Part shown: piece after piece, positions 32,126 to 44,014 of the stretch
Position numbering within the stretch: the first letter of the stretch is position 1
Layout: each line of letters begins with the position of its first letter
Notes under the pieces: generated by a model
What the model saw: only the letters and a program-made list of their open reading frames with translations
What the model was told of the DNA's origin: nothing
The model's database searches: none
Assembly: GCA_016648135.1 (NCBI GenBank)
Contig: JADDOH010010000.1
Span: 61,480-125,479 of the forward strand
From: Agrypnia vestita
Taxonomy: Eukaryota > Arthropoda > Insecta > Trichoptera > Phryganeidae
DNA length: 64,000 nucleotides
Direction of reading: 5' to 3'
Program-made: the position numbers and the translations under genes

Positions 32126-32502
32126 AATGATAAGAAACCATTTACATACCAATCAGACAGACTATTCAGAGAATTTAATGTACTGGACGTTAGACAGCTG
32201 TTCGTTAAGTCTACCCTCATCTTCTACATCAAAAACACAAACCACCTAACAGCAACCAGTAACTCGCATTCACATAATACTAGACAAGCATTACGAAACC
32301 TTGACGAAATACCAAAAACTAAGATAACACATGGACAGAAAAATTACTCATACATAGGGCCTAAAATATTTAACATATTTAAAACAGACTTCCCGGAAAT
32401 CAGAATATACTCAATTAATAAAATAAAAGCTTTAGCAAACAACTGGCTTACCTCCAAAGGTAGAACAGCAACTGAAAATTTACTTACTGTAATTGCATAA
32501 TA
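32126..32502 (+). pseudogene. CR1-like reverse transcriptase C-terminal fragment
   Basis: One open frame of about 120 codons without a start. It reads NDKKPFTYQSDRLFREFNVL, DVRQLFVKSTLIFYIKN, then SHSHNTRQALRNLDEIPKT, HGQKNYSYIGPKIFNIF, ending GRTATENLLTVIA and TAA. S..LF.E...L..RQL..K, NTR and YIGPK..N are the conserved end of CR1-type LINE polymerases. The frame has no stop, so the copy is relatively young though 5' truncated. Confidence 0.85.
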
Positions 32503-32910
32503 ATGTCTACAAATAAAAATATATACCTATATAAATAAATTAATTAATTAAGGAAAATAAAAAATAATCTTAAACAAAACTTTAACCCTTTTTACATTAA
32601 ACAATTATTCTACACATATTTACACTTGGACTTATGACTCACTCAACTTTCACTAACATTGCACTTGATACTTTGTAGATACATAATTACTACCTTATGA
32701 AAATAAATATTACTGACGAATTCAATAAAATATTATAATTGTGTTCTATAACGCCACTCTGCGACAGGCGTAGCCTAGTAGAGTGGCATAATCCACAAAT
32801 TTAACAAAAAAAAGTGTAATTTATCTTATATTTTATTGTTAAATTAGTATTAAGTACCTTTATTTGTAAACAAGGATTTTTTGAAATAAATAAATAAAAG
32901 ATAAAACTAC
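32503..32910 (+). repeat. CR1-like LINE 3' UTR
   Basis: This is the 3' UTR of the preceding fragment, ending GTAAACAAGGATTTTTTGAA ATAAATAAA. It contains the stem-loop GCCACTCT...AGAGTGGC (about 32753-32785) with GACAGGCGTAGCCTAGTAG in the loop. The same segment recurs at 33305-33640 and, inverted, 2700-3080. Confidence 0.8.
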
Positions 32911-33304
32911 TGCATTATCACAAGTGGCAAAAAAATTACGCTGCAAGAGCCCGCATAATTTTTATTAATTCATCTAGATAGTTGATCTGTTGCATTTTGA
33001 CTTTTTTTCTTTTCGTGTACGGCAATCTAATGATACCTTTTTTACTGGGTAATAAGCGCAGTAAGAAATAAATGGAAATTCTTTCTCGTAATAATGAATA
33101 CAAATGAAGTAACAGCGAGTCAGATTAAAAGAAATGATATTTTCATACTCGCAGCACACAAATCAAGACTTGCGCAATGTTTCACCAGCCGTTTAGGCTT
33201 TGATTCTTGGAAGGAAATTCTGTACACAATTTTCATCATAATTAAAGAAGTGTATATTTTTGTTCATGTTTATGTAATACATAATACAAACATAAATAAA
33301 ATTA

Positions 33305-33640
33305 AAGTAGCATAATAAAATAACATTAAACAATATTCTACACATATTTACACTTGGACTTATGACTCACTCAACCTATCACTAACATTGCACTTGATAC
33401 TTTGTAGATACATAATTACTACCTTATGAAAACAAATATTATTGTTCAAAAAAATATTATAATTGTATTCTATAACGCCACTCTGGGACAGGCGTAGCCT
33501 AGAAGAGTGGCATAATCCACAAATATAACAACAACAAAAAAATTGTTTAATCTTATCTTATATTTTTATTGTTATATTATTATAAGTACCTATATATTGT
33601 AAACAAGGATTTTTTTGAAATAAAAAAATATATGTTTACG
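33305..33640 (+). repeat. CR1-like LINE 3' UTR, second copy
   Basis: It repeats 32590-32905 (TTCTACACATATTTACACTT to GTAAACAAGGATTTTTTTGA), about 700 bp downstream in the same orientation. The conserved stem-loop is at about 33477-33512. There is no coding part. Confidence 0.8.
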
Positions 33641-35148
33641 TACATTGTAATACATACATTTGGTACAAGCAAAAAAAACATGGATATGTCAACACTCAAA
33701 ACGCACAATGAAAGAGGCATTGAAAATAATGTCGTACGGCAGGTATACGCATAAACAAGATGCGGTCAATATGTAGAAGCCGAAAATTTGGGTGTACACT
33801 AGGTGCGGCTAATGGAAGGTGTTTATGTATTGGTGCGGACACTTTTCTTAAATTTGTTTAAAGAACGATTAAACACATCAAAAAAACTGTATAATCATTA
33901 GAAAACAACACATAATTCACTTAATTTCTAAAGGCATTTCCATTGCAATTTTACACACAATTTATTATAAATATATTTATACGGTTATCAATAAGTTGCT
34001 ATTTATTATTATACGTATGATTTATTACTAGACTAACTATAAAAAATGTCCGTCACAAATGACGGGTTTTTTATGTTTGAGTTTCAGCTTAACATTAATA
34101 AGCTATTACTTTACATTAATTAGTCACAACAACAAAAAAAATATTCTGAAATCAATCTAAAATGTAAATAAATTATTTTTACATTAACATACATTACAAT
34201 ATGAATTAACACTGTTTTATTAATCCGAATGACATTCAATTTTTCAAAAAAATGTCCAATAAAATGTAACTTTCATAAAAAATAAAATTACCTTGAAATT
34301 TGTGCCTCTGTTTGGGTTAGTTTCATAAGCGTCGTTTATAGGCTGCGAAAACAGCGCCATCCAGCGTTGAGCAGCGTTAGTGATGAACATTGTTTCATTA
34401 GCAGTGGATATTGTTGCATAGAGAATTATGTATTTTGATTGAGTGAAAACAGGCTTGTGTACAGTACATATTAAACCATTTCTTTCATCTTGCGTAATTT
34501 TAGAAATAATATTCGGAGAAAGTGAATTTTTTTTGTCCATTCGACGTTTGAGATAAATTACGGATGTTATCTACGGCCCTCTACTGTTATTAATTATTAT
34601 TATCTATTATCGTCGCCGTGACTGTGGCGATACCTTATTAATAATGGATTCGAATTACAATTTCATTTTTGATGCAAGAGAATCGAGAGAACCCAGGAAT
34701 TCCATGACCACCTCTTAGTTCTTGGAATTTGGCCAATGCAATATTAATTTTTTTCATGCGTATCTTTATTTCAAAGTCCTTTCCTTCAAACTTTAAATAA
34801 TTTCTGGGCATATGCAAGTAAGGCGATGTTTAAGGGTGACAAATTAAAGGCGGAGTATGAAAACTAGATCTAAAACAAATATTATAAATACCGTATTAGG
34901 TATATGAAAAAAAAATGTATAAAATTTGAAAGGGTCCATTTCTTATGTGCAAAAATAATTCGACAAAAAATATGTCGGGAAAATATCAATGGGCAAGGCC
35001 CATTAAACTATATTGTAAAAATTCAGCAAAGAGCGGCAGCATTGCATTTTTGCGTTAAAAGGAAATGGATTATTTTATTCAAGAACACATTCTTATTGTG
35101 AAGTTGCAATTATTTTCAGAACAAGGTTTTGTGAAATTTTAAAACCAA
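33641..35148. other. AT-rich DNA; one unassigned minus-strand frame
   Basis: 34244-34540 (-) is open for 98 codons from ATG (MDKKNSLSPNIISKITQDER...) with ordinary amino-acid composition but no domain I know and no clear splice or promoter context. A leftover of a mobile element is possible. 34045-34070 (GTCCGTCACAAATGACGGG) is a small hairpin like the Helitron 3' end. Nothing else is firm. Confidence 0.35.
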
Positions 35149-35246
35149 ATTAATTAATCAATTAGAAATACATACAGAAAAATCTAATCCACGAAAAAAT
35201 TCGTGGATTAGATTTTTCTGTATGTCTTTCTAATCGATTAATTAAT
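35149..35246. repeat. Long near-perfect palindrome, about 46-bp arms
   Basis: ACAGAAAAATCTAATCCACG (35174) is mirrored by CGTGGATTAGATTTTTCTGT after an AAAAAATT-type loop. The pairing continues outwards through TACATAC/GTATGT and AATTAATCAATTAGA/TCTAATCGATTAATT. Confidence 0.85.
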
Positions 35247-35249
35247 TTC

Positions 35250-36404
35250 GAAATGGATTACGTCAAAAACAATAGAATTGAATACTAAATCTACATGGTT
35301 GTCAATCAAGCCAAATGCATCCACCAAAATTGCTTCTAAATAGCTTACTTAGCTAGCTTTTTATATAAGCTGTGACCCGTCAAAAATTATTTTATTAGTA
35401 GTTATTTAGTTCCAACGGTATATAAATCAAAACACATAATTCTCCTGTACAAGTTTTATATGTTAATTTTTTTTAAATGCTAGAAATTTTTACTTTTAAT
35501 ATTTCTTTATGACAATATTTTGGTCAACGTGCAAGTATTCTCGAAAAATGCACCTTGATGCAGAGTATTATTAAATTCAATATATTTCGGCGGCGAGTTA
35601 CGGCTGTGAAAACAGCGTCATCGAAAGAGCATTGAAATGATGTTGGGCTATGCTAGTATTATATTTAGGTAAAAAATATTTCCAGCTGATCTCGGTCTAT
35701 TACTGAAACATCCAAATGTATTATTAATTATTATTGAAGTACATTTTGTGAATTTTTGGTATCGCAAATTTTTGATAAATTTGATTAACATTTTTAAAAC
35801 AATTTAAACCATATTATACTCCCCACACAAAATCATTGCACAACTAAATAATAATACTTAACGATTGGTTCAAATGTATATACTTTTCAATAATATCGCT
35901 CGTTTCTCACACTTTTCGAGAGCCCCGAGTGCTAAAACTCTCGTAAGTTCGCACCGGCGACAAAATGCATTATCAAATTCTCGTAATTTATGCACTCAAG
36001 TGGAGCACTGCTCACACCTTTCGCTGCTAGAGCTCAATTTACCTGTTTGAGTCGGCGCTGGACCCGCCCACGGCGTGGCCGCAGTTAACAGAATTTTTAT
36101 TGGTAAAACATCGTTTACGGCTATCGGAAAATGGCACGCATGAGAGAATAAATATATTTTATTACCGGTAAATATACAAGACTGGTTATATACGTAAAAT
36201 ATATATGTTATTTGAAATGTTTAATATAATTAATAAATATGTACCTACTTTGTTTCCACCACTTATGTATTTAAAAATATGTTTCAGAGCCCATGGCAAT
36301 ATCAGAATTATTAGTTAGATATATGATCGTGATCTGTAATATAATATTAATTTATGTTTTGAAAAATATCATTACTAGATTAATATTTTTACAACTAAAT
36401 AAAA
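35250..36404. other. AT-rich DNA with a small mixed-composition island
   Basis: 35880-36090 is GC-richer and single-copy (TTCGAGAGCCCCGAGTGCTA, AGTCGGCGCTGGACCCGCCC). The frame at 35865-36050 has no domain. It could be regulatory. 35365-35385 (AGCTGTGACCCGTCAAAAAT) is a solo Helitron 3' end in reverse. Confidence 0.35.
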
Positions 36405-36850
36405 AAAAATATATTTATTAATAAACGCCCTAGTAGGCTTTTACATTACAAGAAAATTAAAAGAATTTTATATACCTAACGTAAAACACGTATTACAGTA
36501 AAAAATTAAGAAATAATACTATAAATATAACATATTTAAGATAAATAAACAATATAAAATATAACAATATAAAATGAGCAACATAAAATAAATTGACAAT
36601 AGAAATGAACAATATATATAAACGATGATTAGAACATAAGCAAACAGTAATAATTAGAAACATTTAAACAAATTAATAATAGAACAAAATAAAGATAATT
36701 TAACCAATATACCAGATAAATACATAAGAAGATAAAATAAACCAAAAAATAAATATAAAAGATAAAATCAAATCATATTGATTTAAAAGTGAAATGAAAA
36801 ATAATTATGACACTTTAAAATAAATAAATATATATAATTCATGGGGAAAA
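36405..36850. repeat. Dispersed repeat with AACGCCCTAGTAGGCTTTTA
   Basis: It shares AAACGCCCTAGTAGGCTTTT, ACAGTAATAATTAGAAACAT and a GACACTTTAAA end with 42185-42500. Shorter relatives are at 10568 and 54180. Very AT-rich and non-coding, it is probably the 3' region of a retroelement. Confidence 0.65.
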
Positions 36851-36897
36851 AACATAAGTAAAAATTGAGTCCATTAAACTGTAATTTATACATACAT

Positions 36898-37242
36898 GAG
36901 AGGTATAAAAGCAAAGGCAGCTTTAATATCTAAAAAAAAAAATCAATACTGTCACAGAGTAATAATAATTTAGAATGTGTTTAATTCCAGATTTTATATG
37001 AAATATGACTTTCCAGACTTAACAGACTTTATATGAAATATGGATGAAATATAAAATTCCCAAGTTTAACATTTATTTATACATGTGTGTAAAAAGGAAA
37101 CTGAGGTGGCATTGTTTTTAAAAACTTATTGACAATGAGATGTAAGATTCATAGATTCCAGAGGAACTTCCGAGAATAGTGACAGGTGTTTTATATGTAT
37201 CTCAGAAACACCTCAGTGGCTGCTTTTGCTTTTATAACTCTC
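36898..37242. mobile_element. MITE with GAGAGGTATAAAAGC ends
   Basis: The left end GAGAGGTATAAAAGCAAAGG and right end TGCTTTTGCTTTTATAACTC are inverted repeats of the family at 23118-23361. The interiors differ in length, typical of MITE subfamilies. Confidence 0.75.
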
Positions 37243-37959
37243 TAGCATAAAGAATGATTTATTTATTTATTCTAATATTTTTCATCTTTGTTCAGAATCT
37301 AAATTAAATAATAAATGTTAGAAATCTGTCGGTTTGATGATCTTGCACGCTATATTTTTTATAATATTAATCCTATATACACCCGGATAAGAACGAAATA
37401 AATAAATTTCTAAATGCGTATAAGCCTACGTATGTATGTGCATACATAATACATATACGTAACTGTATCTCTGATAGCCGACTAAGATGGCGATGTTACG
37501 TAACATTACTTTTCTTGTAGGCAAAGGTAAAACCGTGTCTACCTTTAAATAAATTGCCGTATTTACATACACCATTTAATTTTATAGAGATATTATATTC
37601 CACCACGAGATATATACTTTAATTTTACTTCGACACCAATAGTAACGACGTACCAACATAATTATTTATTTAAATTAGATATCATTACACTAGATTAAAA
37701 TGCGAGGGGCATTTTTAAAACGCAAATACAACACAAATATACGACACGAATACGGATACAGGACCAAACAGTTAATAATTTCAAAACTATTTAACTAAGT
37801 ACCGAACAGTCAAAAACGTCACGTCTCGAAACCAGTAGACCAAAAAGTATTTTTTAGTGGTTAAATATTAACATACATAAGATTTTGTCTTAATTTGTAT
37901 TTTAATATATTTGATTTGTACTTCTAACACATATGTTTAGACTGAATTACATTATAGAA
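37243..37959. other. AT-rich DNA; fragment of the 21836-22500 family near 37815
   Basis: CACGTCTCGAAACCAGTAGA at about 37817 is the right half of the CTGACGA hairpin family; the CTGACGA half is missing. The rest is unassigned. Confidence 0.45.
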
Positions 37960-38120
37960 TTAAACTTTGTTTACACCACTTTTTTTATAATTGAAAAAAT
38001 TCAACATGTTTCGAAGCTAATGGCTTCTTCGTCAGGATAACAAAAAAAAGTTAAATTCTATAAATTATAATTGTAATGTCACCACAAAATAATTTTGCTG
38101 TGTTTGAAGATGAATTACAT
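37960..38120 (-). mobile_element. Fold-back relative of 27491-27690 with intact hammerhead-like core
   Basis: Minus strand 38009-38035: CTGACGA, extra A, 5-bp stem GAAGC/GCTTC with CATTA loop, GAAAC, ATGTTG. Flanks AAACTTTGTTTACACCACTT and TTTGAAGATGAATTAC match the 27491 copy. The arms are more diverged. Confidence 0.65.
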
Positions 38121-39054
38121 TACTTTGATTGTATTACACTGAAAGCAAACTTCCTCTCAAACAAGAGCACATAAAATATTTTATTGTAACAACTATTAAT
38201 ATGTTTCACATATTTAAATATCATATCAATACGTTATCAAATTAAAATATTTATTAAAAATATTCTAAATATTATATTATTTTTAAAGACTATTAAGTAA
38301 TGTAGTCTTAACTTACAACATTGTTTAACTGTGAGCGAAAGCAACAACCGAATAAGTAAAAAATGCAAGTTTTCATGAGAGCCAGAACAAAATTTGGGAA
38401 TTCTTTTTTACGAAATATATCTTAATGGCTTTGTTATTTTTATCTGATTTTTGCAATTGTAGTTTTGTTTATTGCGCAAGAACGTTGAACCATGTTGACT
38501 AATTTCATTGCGTCTTGCCAAATTTTTCAAATAATTAATCATGTCATTTATCCTCTTTTGAAAAATAAAAATATAGTCACATCTTATTTTATTTTCTGAG
38601 TCATCTAATATTTCCTTGCTAGATACGTATCTAAATAACAAGTCTGCAAACTTAACTCAAAACTCGATTTTTTTGACTCACTCGCTTGTTCCTTTAACCC
38701 ACAGACATACTGTTAAGTGTTCAAGCGTACAAACTGCAACTTGCATCTGCAAGATGCATGTAAAAATAATCATGTATAATCAACATAAAATATCAATTAA
38801 AAAATATTCTAGTTATTATATCTATCCAGACATCCAATTAATTAAAGAAAATATTTAATTAAAACTTAAAACAAGCAAATTTTAAAATACCATAATGTAA
38901 AAGCAATATTGGCAAAATATATCACCAGACGACCGGCCGCGCGACTATTTGCCAAGAATTTACCGTAATTGCATTATTGTCTATGCAAGTGTACAAAGAT
39001 AATAATTGTTTTTCGTAGATAAATAAAACAACATGAGCAATGTTTATGTCTATT
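38121..39054. other. AT-rich DNA; unassigned frame 38408-38641 (-)
   Basis: The 77-codon minus frame (MLFRYVSSKEILDDSENKIR...) has unbiased composition but no domain I recognise and no support from splice sites. I see nothing else. Confidence 0.3.
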
Positions 39055-39605
39055 TTTACTCCCTTTATATTAACTCGTGGCGTCTGCTTGCTTGCTTGCC
39101 AGCTTGCCGTCAAAAAAAACTTTGGATCGATTTTTGACCCTTTTCCCGTGATCCAATCGAGCTGAAACTTGGCAAGTAGACTCGTGGCGACGATCAAGAA
39201 GATCTGTCAAATTTGCGTTAAAAAAAATAATAAGTATAAAATAATATCGGATTTTTAGAAATTTTATCGGTTTTTTCAAATTGGAATCATTAGAAAAGTT
39301 TGATTACGGCGCGGCGGCCCGATGAGGTCGCCGCGCCGATAATATTTTCTAAATTTGAATTACTCCGTCGGTATACATAATAGGTACTTCACTACGAATG
39401 TCGAAAATCTAAATGACTGACAAATGTTTTTAGAATTAAATCTTCAAAGCATGAAGTGTCTTATCAAAGCTCAAAATATCTGACATTTTAGAAATATATG
39501 AAATTACTGTAATATTATGTTATATGTTTTAATTCGTCTTTAATTGTTGTTATATTTTACAAAGAAAGGGAGTATAATAAAAACTTGGTTTTTATGGGTT
39601 AGTTT
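39055..39605 (+). repeat. ACTCCCTTT dispersed repeat, reference full copy
   Basis: It runs from TTTTTACTCCCTTTATATTA to AAAGGGAGTATAATAAAAAC and TTGGTTTTTATGGGTTA. The near-terminal ACTCCCTTT/AAAGGGAGT are inverted, suggesting a non-autonomous DNA element of about 550 bp. Near the middle, 39307-39338 forms a 10-bp GC hairpin (CGGCGCGGCG with CGCCGCGCCG), longer than in the other copies. Copies: 15415, 18365 and 26440. Confidence 0.85.
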
Positions 39606-39999
39606 TTTTTATCTTGAATACATTAATAGTTTTTACGCGCGATTGTCCACATTTTTGGACATGTCTGAAAGAATTTCCTCGGAAGACAACTACCTTGGAG
39701 GTGAGCAAGTGAGTAAATATTCAATATTAAATAAATTTAATCAAATTAAAAAAGAATTGCTTCGTACACTAAATCAAAAATGGATATTTCATTACCAGTG
39801 GCGACCTATATACAACTATATACTAGTTCATGGGGATGACAAATCTCAACCGTAGGGTTGGCGTAAGATAAAGTGAAACGCAAAAAATGTTGCATAAATA
39901 GTATATTAGGTATATGTACGTACAACTTCCAAAAATTGTATTGGTTTGGCTGTCAATCATGTGAACGTCACATTGCGTAAAGTGATCATTTAAGCCAGC

Positions 40000-40480
40000 C
40001 GTATATGTGTATACCCTCGTCGCCTCTGCCGAAAATCTCCTAAAAATCTCTTTCACGGACCCGGACCGTTGGATCCGACTCCCGAACTGTAGACTCCGAA
40101 CAGCGGTAGGTACCCACCCAGATGAATGCAATTTTTCCCAATTTTCACCGCCGGCGACTCCCGCTTTCCCGCGCTATCGGCTGTCAGCGCGCGGGGCCGT
40201 CTTGACCCCCGGCGGCCGCTAATGACGCCATTACGGCACGAACCGCGCTACAAGACCGCGCGTTGTTCGTAATTGATGAATGTATAATGGCCAAAGACTG
40301 GATATTATCCTAAGCCGAGTAAGCTTCGGTACTGTTATGTGGACATGCGCATCAATCAGCCGCCGAGCGAGAGTTACACATGTGTAAAGGGCGCGGCCAT
40401 TTTGATTCCGTGCGATCGAGTGTTGTGCCAATCGTTCGAGTTGATTTTAACCCTCCTCTAAAGTAACTAAGATCTACCGA
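40000..40480. promoter_or_regulatory. GC-richer single-copy island, candidate promoter/enhancer
   Basis: Repeat-free DNA with much higher G+C than its surroundings (CTGTCAGCGCGCGGGGCCGT, CCCCGGCGGCCGCTAATGAC, AAAGGGCGCGGCCATTTTGA). It includes GCGGCCATTTTG, a YY1/Pho-like motif, and lies directly upstream of the exon candidate at 40523. Frames on both strands are by-products of low stop density. Confidence 0.4.
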
Positions 40481-40522
40481 ATCAGACCGCTAATAATGTT
40501 GTTTATTTTCTTACCATCACAG

Positions 40523-40617
40523 AATGTGTCGTATGTGCATTGTGCTGACCCTAATAATCTGTGTTATTCTGAAAATAGCAATACTGGGATGTCAGATCTT
40601 TATCCCAATCTTGGCAG
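40523..40617 (+). other. Candidate internal exon (95 nt), gene unknown
   Basis: A strong acceptor (pyrimidine-rich TATTTTCTTACCATCACAG) ends at 40522 and a consensus donor CAG|GTATGT starts at 40618. Two frames are open across all 95 nt. Frame 1 gives a polar peptide (NVSYVHCADPNNLCYSENSN...). Frame 2 starts with ATG one base into the exon and gives a hydrophobic one (MCRMCIVLTLIICVILKIAI...), like a signal or membrane segment. Frame 3 has several stops. Only frame 3 would keep the AP-2 frame if joined directly to 61018, so this is not a coding AP-2 exon spliced straight to it. It could be a 5' UTR exon, belong to another gene, or be chance. Confidence 0.35.
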
Positions 40618-41160
40618 GTATGTATAACATCGTTTTGTCGCCAGTAATTTAATTCATTAATTTCAAACCAAACATAAAACGTCAAAAAAACGGCGTCACA
40701 ATGTCATACAATATCTGTCAAGATACACAAATCATCCATTTTCTTGACAATAACCTGAACCCGTAGGGCACATAATATCAATTATTTATTCACACATTCT
40801 GACATGATCACACACACACACACTACATTGATACACTAGATATACATATTCATGTTGCTAGAGCAGGCCGAAGACACTTGTAATTGGGATAGTGGGCCGA
40901 GTTTTAAATAATAACGTATGGAGAATATTTTGAGTTTGTCCAAATTTTTCAGAACACAGTACCGGATTTTTTCCCAGGGACATTATAAATCAAGAATATA
41001 TATATATATCTCATTAGTGACAGCTGTGGTTAATTAATGGGAATAAAAAGCTTTGGATGCCGGTGGCGCTGATGATCATTATTACATACCTAGGACATAT
41101 GAAATGGGTTGTAAAACTTAAATATATACAAATTCCGAAAATTTGTAGATGTGGTATTCT
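40618..41160. other. AT-rich DNA with a CA microsatellite
   Basis: (CA)n at about 40808-40823. TATATATATATCTCATTAGT and GTGACAGCTGTGGTTAATTA (about 41000-41040) recur at 57370-57410, so a dispersed repeat begins here. Confidence 0.5.
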
Positions 41161-41275
41161 ATCACGGATGGAAATGGTGAACGTTATATTGCGTAAAGTG
41201 ATCACTTAAGCCAGTATGATAGGTCGTAAGCCCTATGAACACCCAAAGGCTTCCATACTTCTTCTCTTTCAGCTT
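41000..41275 (+). repeat. Dispersed repeat shared with 57370-57620
   Basis: CTCATTAGTGACAGCTGTGG, AAAGCTTTGGATGCCGGTGG, GTATTCTATCACGGATGGAA and AAGTGATCACTTAAGCCAGT occur in the same order at 57380-57580. The second half is also at 1840 and 61560. Confidence 0.75.
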
Positions 41276-42184
41276 ATTGTTTATGTCTACCCAGGCTACC
41301 ACGAATGCGCGAACTTCTAACTTCAAATTTACGTAAATACACGTAATATTAAATTCATGTTGTCACCAATTCACCACCATCGTTGTATTTTATTCATTGT
41401 ATCTTATCACCATTTTGAAACTAACTAACATACCACCTCGCTATAAGTCAGCCAAATTTTGCATTTTTTGGATTAGTGATGTCTCAAATTATTCATAGAA
41501 CTCAAAGCTATAAGATAAAGTAAAAGCAAAACGTTTTTTTGAAAATGTCAAGGTGGTGTAGCCCCTTAAGACGAAATGTTCCGCAGATGTTATTCTCTTA
41601 TGATACTTAAAAATCAAAAATTCACGGCTGGGTATTTTCCATCACAGTACGATAAGGGTTAACAAATAATCAAACAGAATGTAATTATAGGTTAAGATTT
41701 ATTAATGACTTTGAATAATTTGTGGATCAGAGGTCAGGTTAGGCTGTGTGAAGCGTAATTAGTGTTTTAATTAATCTGCCTTGAGATTTTGTTTAATTCG
41801 TTTCAGAGAAATTATCAAACGGTGAATATGAGTATTTGATTATTTATTTACAAGCTAACCCGTGGACACTGCATTTTCGTCATTAAAATATATAAATAAA
41901 AAAAATTATAAAAATCTTGTGTAATTTTTTCATATTTTCAATTTAATATTTTAAATTTTTGAAAGGTTTTTTTTCATTTTATTCGACTTGTATCGAAGCG
42001 GAATAATTTTACGTAATGGAAGTAAGTTACTGTAATGATAGTCCAACTTTTTTCAAAAAATAAGTAAAAGAAATATTGAAAAAAAAATTAGGATGACGAC
42101 GTAGAGGTTTTATCTACGTTGTCGTCCTAAATATTGTGGTCTAGCATATACATTTCGATATAAATGTATACTAAAAACCCACAT
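41276..42184. other. AT-rich DNA with one hairpin
   Basis: 42088-42130: TTAGGATGACGACGTAGA pairs with TCTACGTTGTCGTCCTAA (7-nt loop, near perfect). Otherwise no element or gene is recognised. Confidence 0.5.
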
Positions 42185-42500
42185 TTGATATATTTATTTA
42201 TTAATCAACTTTCTAGTGGGCTTTTACAGTACAAGAAAGTTACAAGGATTTTTATATAACACGCTTTAAAATAAATAATTTAAAAATGTCGTATATAAAC
42301 AATCATTTTTACAAAAGCAAACAGTAATAATTTGAAACCTTTAAAAAATTAATAATAAAGTAAAATAAAGATAATTAAATTAATGTACCAGGTAAATAAG
42401 ATAAGAAGATAAAATATACAAAAAAAAAATGAATTAAACATTTTTAAAAGGGAAATGAAGAACAATCAGGACACTTTAAATTTGTCCATTATACTGTAAT
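42185..42500. repeat. Dispersed repeat, relative of 36405-36850
   Basis: TTCTAGTGGGCTTTTACAGT, AAGCAAACAGTAATAATTTG and AGGACACTTTAAA align in order with 36410-36840. Confidence 0.65.
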
Positions 42501-43264
42501 TAGTTCTACTGGTATATTCAAGTCTTAATAATTTTTGAATTCGGGTATGCTCCTACAACGAAAAATGTCTACGAATTTCGAGAATTTGTTTTCACCATTA
42601 ACGTTTTCGTAAAATGCATTTGCAGTGAAAATGCAGCCTTAATTATTACAAATTCATTCAAATAAATGTATTCCATCATAAAGGTATGTCTTCCTTTATT
42701 ATTTGCCGGCTCGGTGGTCAATAAATCCATTCCTCGACTTCCAGTGCGAGTACCTAAACATTGACATCAAAATGACTGTTCAATATACTCGCGTCAAAAT
42801 CAAAATGACTAACTCTATAGATTTACAGAGACACTAATGGATTTGTGGATGCGAATCGAAACTCTAAACTTGATTTGTCAATGCATAATCTAATATTCAA
42901 ACCATTTAATGCCAGTCCCTTCAGAGACATTTGCATCAAATTCGTATTGAGAAATAGACTACATATTTCTCTCTTGAAAGTGCGCTCCATACTCGTAAAT
43001 TCAAACTGATGTATTAAATGTGTCAAATTATATAAAAAAATGATATTTTTTAATAAAAATATCGGGTATACTAATGATATAATAAACTGTAGATACGTTA
43101 CAAACGTGAAATCTTGGCAACTCAAAAGTAAGGTAAACCTTACTTACATTCGTTATCGAACGGACCTTCTTTGCGATCAGGCGCAACGCTACGCCGAAAA
43201 AAAAATCGAGTCATAAATTGCGAAATAGTGTGATTTGAAGAATAGTATAAAAAATTAATTAGTG
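42501..43264. other. AT-rich DNA, no gene recognised
   Basis: The minus frame 42823-43125 (100 codons) has no known domain and atypical F/L/I-rich composition. 42700-42760 is slightly GC-richer. No repeats are identified. Confidence 0.35.
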
Positions 43265-43267
43265 TTA

Positions 43268-43420
43268 AGTGATTTTTTGTACGCTTCAACGGGCCAAGAG
43301 GCCCAATAAAAACACCCAGGCTTGAGTAAATCACATAGATTAATTGTGACCTCACCGGGAACGAATCCGGAACCCTATTTGTGAGAAGCCAGAGTCATGC
43401 CCACTGGGCTACGAGATTAA
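43268..43420 (-). mobile_element. tRNA-derived SINE, family D
   Basis: Minus strand: GTAGCCCAGTGGGCATGACT (A-box region), B box GGTTCCGGATTCGTTCCCGG, then TAATCTATGTGATTTACTCA and AGCCTGGGTGTTTTTATTGG to CGTTGAAGCG. A partner is at 48447-48605 (+). Confidence 0.75.
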
Positions 43421-43589
43421 TAATTAATTAATAAATCGATAATTATTTTCCACACACTGAATTTAGAATTTCGATTTCTGACGGCGCTCTTGCTTTGTAA
43501 ACAATTTTTTGCTTAGGCGGAGATAACGATAAGCGACTTTTTTCCGAACCTAACTTAATAATGACATGCCTACATAAATAACCGGTAAT

Positions 43590-43910
43590 AATTCAACAAT
43601 ACGCGTAGCTAACAATTTCAGTTTTCTCTTTGGGCTCGCTGCTCTTGACAAAACAACGGTTAATTGATCGTGCATTGTTTAAACGTAATGTCTAAATTAG
43701 TCAGAGCGGTCGCGTTCTGCCTGTGGCCGGCATTTTCTATCGTTTTTTCCCGCCTGTCAAGAGTTGAATTTCCGGTTTCGCCAGACCGTTCTGGGCCCAG
43801 CTCGATCAATCTCTGGTCCGGTCGCGTGCTGGGCATGACGTTAATTTACAGATGGCGATCTTAATTATTTTGTAATGGCCAAAATATAAGAGTCCACTGT
43901 TGGATATCTG
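43590..43910. promoter_or_regulatory. GC-richer single-copy island, candidate enhancer
   Basis: TTTGGGCTCGCTGCTCTTGA, CAGAGCGGTCGCGTTCTGCC and CTGGTCCGGTCGCGTGCTGG are not repeated elsewhere. The frame at 43664-43864 has no known domain. GCCCAGCTCGATCAATC and GGTTAATTGATCG may be homeodomain-type sites. Inference from composition. Confidence 0.35.
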
Positions 43911-44014
43911 GAACGTTGTTTGCGCAGAATCGAAGGTAAAAAAAATTGCTCGCCAACAATTCTGCTCTCGTTAGCATAAAGCAGCTATTTGCGAAAAATC
44001 ACAAAATGGATCTT

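Noticed and set aside
34244..34540. 98-codon minus-strand frame as a host gene
   Set aside because: Composition is ordinary, but there is no domain, splice support or promoter; left as unassigned.
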